Shown: piece after piece, positions 56,831 through 64,000 of the stretch | Position numbering within the stretch: the first letter of the stretch is position 1 | Layout of the letters: every line of letters begins with the position of its first letter | From: Brachypterus glaber | Taxonomy: Eukaryota > Arthropoda > Insecta > Coleoptera > Kateretidae | DNA length: 64,000 nucleotides | NCBI GenBank assembly: GCA_958510825.1 | Contig: OY294045.1 | Span: 8,483,916 to 8,547,915, forward strand | Direction of reading: 5' to 3' | Notes under the pieces: generated by a model | The model's input: the letters and a program-made list of their open reading frames with translations, nothing else | Database searches by the model: none | What the model was told of the DNA's origin: nothing | Position numbers and translations under genes: made by a program

Positions 56831-56937
56831 CTGCAAATGCGTAAGTCATCATCAATAGTTTGTTTGGGTCTTTAAGAGACAGGCGCAGCCTATGGCTCAT
56901 TTATCTAAAAAAATATTTAATCTGAATTGAAAGTTGG

Positions 56938-57145
56938 GGCAGTGAGTCTATGCTCACTGATGCGAGTTGCATCTGTCATAATTTGGGGGGAGTGAGTCTC
57001 TGCTCACTGATGCGAGTTGCATCTGTCATAATTTGGCGCTGTGGAGTGGGTGGGAGGGGGATGGGGAGGGATGTGATAGGGAGAGGAGGGATGTGCGGGA
57101 GGAGTGAGACTATCTCACTGATGCTGGGAATGCATCTGTCCTGAG
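56938..57145. repeat. Tandem repeat of about 56 bp and a G-rich tract
   Basis: AGTGAGTCTATGCTCACTGA plus TGCGAGTTGCATCTGTCATA occurs at 56939 and 56989, and a diverged third copy at about 57102-57140. Between the second and third lies a G-rich, nearly C-free stretch (57040-57100, repeats of GGGAGGGG type). Confidence 0.75.
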
Positions 57146-57158
57146 TTAGTGGGTACCA

Positions 57159-58043
57159 TTACTGGTTGAGGACGTTCTTGATCTTTTTGTGAGTGTTGTG
57201 TATTTCATGATCGTAATCTAGAAAGTTTGAAATGAGGGGGTTTGGGTGATCTAAATTGTCCTGTATAAAAGACGTGCTGTAGCGGATGATTTCCGTTTTT
57301 AGGAGGGGCATTTCGAGATCTCTGTGTATTTGGTTGTTCCTCATGAACCAGGGGGCATCGAGGCATATTCTGAGTGCCTTGTTTTGGAAGGCCTGAAGTT
57401 TTGCTGAGAGCGTTTTGTTAAGGGTGATTTTATTCCAGGCTGGGGCTCCGTAAAGAAGTACCGGCTTTAGGGTTTGGTTGTAGAGAAGAAGTTTGTTTTT
57501 AATGGATAGGGGACTCTTTCTGCCTATTAAGGGATAGAGTTTGGAGAGGCGGCAATTTGCTATTTGGAGGGTGTTTTTGACGTGCTGATCCCACGTCAAG
57601 TTTTTGGAGATTGTAATGCCGAGGTATTTGGCATGGTTTTCCCAGTTAATGGGGTGGCCATTTATCTGAATGGGTTGGGGTGGGCCTCTTCTAATCCTAG
57701 AGATTAGGATGCCTTTGGTTTTATTGGCGTTTACTTTGATTTTCCATTTGGAGAACCATTTGATTAGGGCATCCATTTGGCGCTGGAGGGCGATATGGAT
57801 GCGCTGGGGGTTTCTGGCTTTTGCTAGGATGCCGGTGTCATCGGCGAACAGGGCTAGTTCAGTGCCCTGTGTTTTTGGAATATCTGCCGTAAAGAGGTTG
57901 TACAGAAGGGGGGATAGTGGGGAACCTTGTGGCACGCCAGCTCTGATGCGGCGGGTGTTGGACTTACAGTCGCCTATTTTTATCTGAAAATCTCTGCCTT
58001 TGAGGAAGGAGGCTATGAGTTTGGTGATGCCTGGGGAAATGCG
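57159..58043 (-). CDS. Jockey-like non-LTR reverse transcriptase, 5'-truncated
   Basis: The open frame on the minus strand runs from about 58043 (SPGITKLIASFLKGRDFQ, just truncated) to the stop at 57159, about 295 codons. It keeps AGVPQGSPLSPLLYNLF, the catalytic FADD (ALFADDTGILA), KTKGILISR, the thumb (YLGITISKNLTWDQHV, LLYGAPAWN) and the C-terminus (QNKALRICLDAPWFMRNNQI). The palm motif with the first catalytic Asp is missing. No internal stop, so a recent copy. It is GC-richer than its neighbourhood. Short similar stretches lie at both borders (57146-57159 TTAGTGGGTACCAT and 58051-58064 TTAGTGGGTGCCGT) and could be a worn target duplication, though the 3' UTR is then missing. Confidence 0.85.
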   Translation of the reverse strand, partial: RISPGITKLIASFLKGRDFQIKIGDCKSNTRRIRAGVPQGSPLSPLLYNLFTADIPKTQGTELALFADDTGILAKARNPQRIHIALQRQMDALIKWFSKWKIKVNANKTKGILISRIRRGPPQPIQINGHPINWENHAKYLGITISKNLTWDQHVKNTLQIANCRLSKLYPLIGRKSPLSIKNKLLLYNQTLKPVLLYGAPAWNKITLNKTLSAKLQAFQNKALRICLDAPWFMRNNQIHRDLEMPLLKTEIIRYSTSFIQDNLDHPNPLISNFLDYDHEIHNTHKKIKNVLNQ

Positions 58044-58632
58044 TAAGTATTAGTGGGTGCCGTAATTATACTTACTTACGTACGCATGCGCAGGGTAGTC
58101 ATAAAATTATTTTTTTTCACTACGAGCTTTAGAACATACCATTATTTATCATGTTTTCTGTAAAATCAATTTTCTTCACCTATAGCAATAATAATTTTTT
58201 CTCTCCTAGTAGGAGTAAATTTTATAAACAATTGATTTCTGTCACTTTAGATGTTTTAGTTCTTTGTACAATTTTTACTAATTAAAGCCAAGAAAATAGC
58301 TTTAAATAACTTTTTATTTATTAAATATAATTAATTATAATTATTACCAATTAATACAATTAATAGTTAGCTAAATATTATAAAAACAACTAAAAAAAAC
58401 TAAATTTTTAAACGTCAGTTCAAAGTATTTATTTGAGCCAATGTCATTGATCAAGGCTACTCGATTTTTATGAAAATTTCAAGAAATATCATTTCTGTTA
58501 ATAATTTGTTTTATTATTTGAATAACAATAGTTAAATAGTGCTAGTAGTGAAAAAACTAATATATAACTGCTCTAAAATAAATAAAAAAAATAAAATAAA
58601 CTACGGTAGAGAAGACTATTATAGCCTCGCAC

Positions 58633-59047
58633 TCATTATTACCAAGCATGCGCAGCATAGACCTAAAATTGCTTATATTTTTTGTTAGCTTCGTTAATTT
58701 TTTCATAAACTACCCTTTAAAGCTTCACCAGGAAAAAAGCTACTTGCTACTACGAGGAGTATACTATAGACGAAGCATCATATATCTTTGCGACTTGTTT
58801 CAGTTTGTTTTTAATTATTTTATGGATTTGTTTTGTTAGTATTATGACTGTCCACTGCAGTGTATGTTTTAATGTATTATTCCATGTTTTAGTTTTGTTT
58901 ATTTAGGTTTTCACGTACCATCGTTTTCATAATAAACGCTTACACCTAAAAATGTTACAGATTATATTGAACTTTATCAAGGTCTCTTTGACATTTATTT
59001 GTCAAATATTATTATGACATTACTTGTCAAAATAATTCACATTAGTT
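58633..59047. other. Spacer before the Tc1-like fragment
   Basis: AT-rich, with a TTGACATTTATTTGTCAAA palindrome-like stretch at about 58988 and TTGTCAA repeats up to 59030. It may belong to the 5' UTR of the following transposase relic. Confidence 0.4.
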
Positions 59048-59383
59048 ATGCCGCAGCTTACAAATTATCAAAAATGTATTATAACAGAAAGAATAAATGA
59101 CGGGATAAGTGTACGTGAAATAGCCACTGAATTAAATGTTGCAAACAGCACTATAATGCGAGCAAAGAAAAAACTTGAGGAAACTGGACAGATTAGCAGA
59201 AAGCGGGGTTCTGTTCGAAGTAGAATGAGTAGTGCAGAAGAAGATATGCAATTAATGAACTAACTTTCCTGGGTCATAATGCTGAAGAATTACGACAGGC
59301 CATCATTGAGGCTTGGCACGCAAAAATTACACCAAATTACACAAACCAACTGTTAGAATTACAAAGAAGATTTTTTTATTTTT
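59048..59383 (+). pseudogene. Internally deleted Tc1-type transposase
   Basis: 59048-59263 encodes a 71-residue N-terminal helix-turn-helix (LTNYQKCIITERINDGISVR, EIATELNVANSTIMRAKKKL), the DNA-binding type of Tc1/mariner transposases. In a shifted frame, 59267-59383 encodes FLGHNAEELRQAIIEAWHAK and ITPNYTNQLLELQRR, which matches the usual Tc1 C-terminus (EAWxxIxPxYxxxLxxSMPRR). The whole DDE catalytic part is gone. This is a dead or non-autonomous element. Confidence 0.78.
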
Positions 59384-59919
59384 GATATCTTAAAATAAGT
59401 CACTCTTGATGATGTATTTTTTTCTTTATATTTTTGAAGACACTATTTTGAAGAAAAAAACATTATCCTATGAACCGTAAGAGTTGTACAAAAAGCGCTT
59501 AGTGTTTTGGGAGTTTAAAATCAAGCAGGGCAAGTTATAAAGAGTGACTTTTTTTGAGATCAAATCAAAAATAAAAAATAAATTCCTCTTTGTAACTCTA
59601 TCTGGAGACATACTGTATAAATATCATTTATAATAAAATTTGTTAACCTTTTTGCTTATAAGCATATATGCTTAAAGACAGTTATAGGACTTGCACTATA
59701 TAATATAGACTGTACTTTAACCTTACTTAATTATTACGGAAAATGTCAGTGTCAATCTTAGTAAAGTACATATACCACAACTAAAAATTTAAAATGTTGG
59801 GGTACCTCAGGGTTCTGTGATGTGAGCGTTTTCTATGAAAATGATGGTATGTGTAAATATGAAATGAGGTTGAATAATAGATTGTTAGTTGATGTAAATT
59901 TAAAAATTGTTTTGTTGAT
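59384..59919. other. Spacer with a small foldback
   Basis: ATTTTTGATATCTTAAAATAAGTCACTCTT (59372 on) is mirrored near 59540-59575. The rest is AT-rich without genes. Confidence 0.45.
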
Positions 59920-60891
59920 CAGGGGCGTACCGAAAGGGAGGGGGGTTTGAAAAGTTGGCAAATCCGGATTATATTTTAAAAGTTGGGAAATTGTCTATTG
60001 AACAGTTGGAAATACGTTGCATAAGGTAGCACAGTCGAAAAAAAAAGGGATTGGGCTTGGATCAACGACTTAATAACTCTTCTTTCTAGAATAGGCATAT
60101 CGTTAAAATAAAGTATCGCCAACATCTCGGTTTGTTTGGAAACAAATAGTAGGTATATTCAGGCCTGAACAATAACAATTACCAGTAACTGGTATTGTTG
60201 TCTCTGTTAAAACAAAGATGTGCAAGTAAGACAGACGAATGTTTATGTTGCCGACGTTTTTGTCAGTTTTTGCGAATGAAACGCCTATTCTAGAGAGAAG
60301 AGTTATTAGTTCGTTGGCTTGGATATGTCCAGACCATGAACGTAGACGGTTCCCAATTCTCGAGCACAAATTAAAGAATAACAGAAGTTAGTGGCCAATT
60401 ATCAGGAAGGAAAAAGCCAAAAATTAATTTGGAGCTGGAAAAGTAGGAAAATCTGGATTATATTTAAAAAGTTAGTAAAATTGTTGATAAAGTTTTTTCC
60501 AGAGGTCATCAAAGTTTCTACCAGTTTTTTTTAGTCATCAAATCTTTTCCAGGGGTCAGGGCTTGCGGAAGGGGCGGGCGTCGAGCGCCAAATTGACACT
60601 TACGTGTTTAGGTCGGGTTTTGGAGTGATAAGGTTTATTTTATGGTTCAACTGGGCTCCGAACTGGTTGTTGCGGGTTTTTGAGAGGTGATGACCTTACT
60701 TTTAAGTCTTTTAATCATAAATAGGGAATAGGGGGCTTGGAACTTGGTTGTTTGGAGGTGCCGACTTTTTTTAGTCTAAAAAATTTTGTCAAAGGGTAAA
60801 GCTTTTTTTCAGAGGTTGGAACTTAAGATATATTAGTTGGAAAATTTTAGCAGTCTTTCCCCTCCAACGTTGTTTCTTCGTTACGCCCCTG
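59920..60891. mobile_element. Non-autonomous hAT-type element, about 970 bp
   Basis: Left end CAGGGGCGTACCGAA and right end TTCGTTACGCCCCTG. The 8 bp outside are TTGTTGAT (59912-59919) and TTGTAGAT (60892-60899), 7 of 8 equal, as expected for an 8-bp hAT target duplication. Subterminal repeats of AAGTTGG and GGGGTT/AGGTC words fill the inside. No transposase. A 256-bp MITE (60062-60317) is nested in it. Confidence 0.75.
60062..60317. mobile_element. MITE nested in the hAT-type element
   Basis: AACGACTTAATAACTCTTCT and CTAGAATAGGC on the left pair with GCCTATTCTAG and AGAGTTATTAGTTCGTT on the right. The 88-codon minus-strand frame across it is not gene-like. Confidence 0.7.
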
Positions 60892-61105
60892 TTGTAGATT
60901 AAAAATATCGTTTCAATGACTCAAAAATATATCTCATAGCTTGGATATTTTTGGAATTTAGAATGCTATGTTGGCGACTTCGCCAAAATTGTAAAAAAAA
61001 TCAAAGTGCATACCGAAAAAAATATGCAATTTTTTTTTTTCATGAAAAAAATTTACAAGGTAAAACTTATAACGCATTTAAGTGTCCCCCGCGGAGTAGA
61101 TGAAG

Positions 61106-61812
61106 AATAGTATATTCTATAACTAGTATGGAATAGACAATATTCCGCGCGAGCGGAAAGTTTGTCATACGAGTCGGTAGGCGTGTATGAGGGTCCCGCG
61201 AGCGCGGAATGACTATTCCATACGTGTTGTAGACTATACTTTTCCTTCGACTGCAAATATGAAACACTGTATGGCTTTAAACTGCGGAAAAGGTTAAAAC
61301 AACGTTTTTTGTGACTTGACATTGTAATGCAACAAAACACATATTTTTAAATAAAGCACTTAATTTTATTTAATAATTTTATCAAATCAGTACTTAAAAA
61401 AGATTTTTATTTAATTTTAGCACATATTTACAAATTATAATGCAAAAATTGAAGGTTATGTCAGATTGTTGTGACAGATATCAGGTTTAAATATTTAACA
61501 ATAGATGGAGCAGTTTTAATTTTTTGAACTAAATTGATAAAAAATTGGTCAAATATTAAGAAAAACTAATAAACTTTATGTAATTTTATGGCAAAACTTT
61601 AAATTGCATTAAATTATTCAATATTTCATGGTAAAATGTATATATTTTTGCTAATTTTGCTAGAGTTTTCTTTACTTTAAACAAGAGATGGCACTACATG
61701 TGCTCATTCTAACACTTGATACGGAATATTCATGCCGTATCTAGAGCTAGAATGGATTGATTCTGTGTTTGAAAAGTGTGTGTATTTGCTTACATTCTAA
61801 AGCAGTCGTAGA
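61106..61812 (+). repeat. Interspersed repeat, family L, copy 2
   Basis: Same order as copy 1. Carries an extra hairpin segment at about 61705-61748 (GATACGGAATATTCATGCCG then TATC). Forms the left arm of an inverted pair with 62629-63322. Confidence 0.82.
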
Positions 61813-62628
61813 AAAATTACATTCTTGCCCATTAATTTGATATGGGAACCATGAACGTAGAGAATAAGGACTGGTAACTTGTAGTTCGATTTGGTTACGT
61901 ATTGACTAAAAAGCGCTGGTATCTACGAGCGAGATCGGAAGCCTTCTAGATCGTAATTTTAATTTTTAAATGGTAGTTAGTCGCTGGCTGCTAGATGGCG
62001 CCATGCGTAAACAATGACATTATAAACATATGTTCACAGTGACGTTTATTTTTAGTGTGTGATTTTATTCTTTCGTTATTCTAAGGTATGTTATAGATAC
62101 CTATATATGATTTTAGAAATAACAATGAAGTCTCTAAATCTTTATATGTGGCACATAAAAAACTGTAAGCCATAATTCTGGTGATTTAATTGTGAATTCT
62201 TAAGTACTATATTTTCTTGTCAACTATAAATATTTTGATTTTGATGTTACCAAACTACAGTAAAACCATTGTTATCACAAAATACTAAAAGTAATCATAT
62301 AATACCGATAAAAGTATTATAGTTTAGTAGCAACTTTTTAAAGCAAGCATTTTTATGTATTTTAAGTTGTTTTTGCTAATCATTTTTCTTTGTGAGTATT
62401 TTCAAAATTAATCATTTATAACCGACTTCCAAAAAAGGAGGAGGTTATCAATTCTACGTGTGACTTTGTTTTTTTATGTTTGATCCCGCATAACTTTAAA
62501 ACAAATGGGAATGGTGAAATTGGCATTAACTTATTTTTTACTTTTTAGAGACATAGAAGTCGGTTCATTTCTTTTTGAAAAAAAAAAATAAACCCCTAGG
62601 ACCCTCCTAACTTTTTTTATACAACTGC
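61813..62628. other. Spacer between inverted family L copies
   Basis: Includes TAGATGGCGCCATGCG near 61992 and the repeat beginning ACCGACTTCCAAAAAAGGAG at 62423-62575. No gene. Confidence 0.5.
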
Positions 62629-63322
62629 TTTAGAATGTAAGCAAATACACACACTTTTCAAACACAGAATGAATCCATTCTAGCTCTAGATACGGTATGA
62701 ATATTCCGTATCTAGTGTTAGAATGAGCACATGTAGTGCCATCTTTTGTTTATAAAAGTAAAGAAAACTGTAGCAAAATTAGCAAAAATATATGTATTTT
62801 ACTATGAAATATTGAATAATTTAGTGCAATTTAAAGTCTTGCGTTAAAATTACATAAAATTTAGTTTTTCTTAATATTTGACCAGTTTTTTATCAATTTA
62901 GTTCAAAAAAATAAAACTGCTCCATCTATTGTTAAATATTTAAACCTAATATCTGTCACAACAATCTGACATAACCTTCAATTTTTTCATTATAATTTGT
63001 AAATATGTGCTAAAATTGAATAAAAATCTTTTTTAACTACTGATTTAATAAAATTATTAAATAACATTAATTGCTTTATTTAAAAATATGTGTTTTTTTG
63101 CATTTACAATGTCGAGTCACAAAAAACATTGTTTTTAACCTTGTCCCCAGTTTAAAGCCATACAGTGTTTCATATTTGCAGTCGAAAAGTATAGTCTACA
63201 ACACGTATGGAATAGTCATTCCGCGCTCGCGGGACCCTCATACTCGCCTGTCGGCTCGTATGACAAACTTTCCGCTCGCGCGGAATATTGTCTATTCCAT
63301 ACTAGTTATAGAATATACTATT
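62629..63322 (-). repeat. Interspersed repeat, family L, copy 3 (reverse)
   Basis: Reverse complement of copies 1 and 2, from GACTGCTTTAGAATGTAAGC-like sequence to CTAGTTATAGAATATACTA, with the hairpin segment at about 62690-62730. Confidence 0.82.
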
Positions 63323-63650
63323 TTTTTATAAAGTTTAGTCTAAACTAAACAAAATATTGCAAAACCAGATTTCATCATGAAAAATAAAGGAGAATTTCAT
63401 TTACATTTTAAAAAGCTGTTACAAACTAAGATTTAAATAAATTTATAATGAGGTAAACGAACAAAAAGAGGGTAGTACAAATTAACTTCCGCCTAGCTTT
63501 TAAAATTCGGCACTTTTATTTGTATTAGTACTCAGTGCAGAATTATTTTGGGCTTGGTTAAGAGAGCCAAAATGGGTTAAAAACACTTATTTTGTATGCA
63601 ACCGTTTTTTAAAAGGTTTTTACTTTTAAGTTAAAACTATTATTTTTCCA
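63323..63650. other. Spacer, nothing recognised
   Basis: AT-rich sequence without repeats or coding signal that I can identify. Confidence 0.5.
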
Positions 63651-64000
63651 CGACTGCTTTAGAATGTAAGCAAATACACACACTTTTCAAACACAGAATG
63701 AATCCATTCTAGCTCTAGATACGGTATGAATATTCCGTATCTAGTGTTAGAATGATCACATGTAGTGCCATCTCTTGTTTATAAAAGTAAAGAAAACTGT
63801 AGCAAGATTAGCAAAAATATATATATATATTTTACCATGAAATATTGAATAATTTAATGCAATTTAAAGTTTTGCGTTAAAATTACATAAAGTTTATTAG
63901 TTTTTCGTAATATTTGACCAGTTTTTTATCACTTTAGTTCAAAAAATTAAAACTGATTCATCTATTATTAAATATTTAAACCTGATATCTGTCACAACAA
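63651..64000 (-). repeat. Interspersed repeat, family L, copy 4 (reverse, cut by window edge)
   Basis: Repeats 62629-62960 almost base for base, including the hairpin GATACGGTATGAATATTCCG then TATC. Continues past the window. Confidence 0.82.

Larger units (their letters stand above)
55227..58632. mobile_element. 3.4-kb inverted-repeat structure with about 500-bp arms
   Basis: The left arm 55227-55720 starts GTGCGAGGCTATAATAGTC and is mirrored by the right arm 58110-58632. Shared blocks include CTTCTCTAC, AAATGATATTTCTTG, TAAATACTTTGAACTGACG, AATCAATTGTTTATAAAATT and ACATGATAAATAATG. The interior holds a family D repeat (56375-56830), a tandem repeat and a Jockey-like fragment. A small foldback (55158-55256) sits at the left end. 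Confidence 0.72.

Noticed and set aside
59048..59263. Host transcription factor with helix-turn-helix
   Set aside because: The matching Tc1-type C-terminus just downstream in another frame points to a transposase relic.
1..64000. CRISPR array, prokaryotic operon, plasmid or phage features
   Set aside because: Spliced animal genes and transposons account for the window. The tandem repeats lack regularly spaced unique spacers.

Overview
This is nuclear DNA from an animal, almost certainly an insect. The evidence is spliced genes with GT-AG introns, very AT-rich spacers, many short palindromic DNA transposons, and proteins of animal type (tektin, syntaxin-8, UQCRC2, COP9 subunit 1, SNU13, ALG1, SMG1, a rhodopsin-family receptor). 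I cannot name the species. A beetle or another insect with a large, transposon-rich genome is a guess from TE load only.

Layout. 1-5.2 kb: the end of a non-LTR retrotransposon, a TA-flanked inverted-repeat element, a short tandem repeat and a 217-bp MITE. 5.3-10.8 kb: an intronless tektin gene and a four-exon syntaxin-8 gene, both on +. 10.8-13.4 kb: two inverted-repeat DNA elements. 13.7-25.3 kb, minus strand: UQCRC2 (7 exons, 441 aa), then CSN1 (3 exons, 479 aa). 25.6-26.1 kb: SNU13 on +, head to head with CSN1. 27.0-29.9 kb, minus strand: ALG1 (3 exons, 431 aa). 30.5-41.3 kb: SMG1 on +, head to head with ALG1, readable through its kinase core and then open at a splice donor. 41.3-64 kb: almost wholly repeats. 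They surround the last exon of a class A GPCR (minus strand, 47989-48405) and a tandem, nonsense-bearing copy of that exon.

The genes are housekeeping or cell-structure functions (cilia/flagella, endosomal fusion, respiratory complex III, cullin deneddylation, splicing/snoRNP, N-glycosylation, nonsense-mediated decay). They do not form one pathway. The only visible shared regulation is two divergent pairs, CSN1/SNU13 (361 bp between start codons) and ALG1/SMG1 (617 bp).

The accessory content is mobile DNA: at least four non-LTR fragments (two with clear target-site duplications), a tRNA-like SINE candidate, a piggyBac-type derivative with exact TTAA ends, a hAT-type derivative with an 8-bp duplication, a deleted Tc1-type transposase, and several foldback families present in two to five copies. 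I found no CRISPR array, tRNA gene, rRNA gene or prokaryote-type operon, and no convincing new multi-gene system. The most notable observations are a His in place of the central SNARE-layer Gln in syntaxin-8, the missing 3' part of SMG1, an ALG1 without the usual N-terminal anchor, the GPCR exon duplication, and MITEs that share a body but carry two different termini. Exon limits were placed by hand from splice signals, reading phase and remembered family alignments; no search was run.
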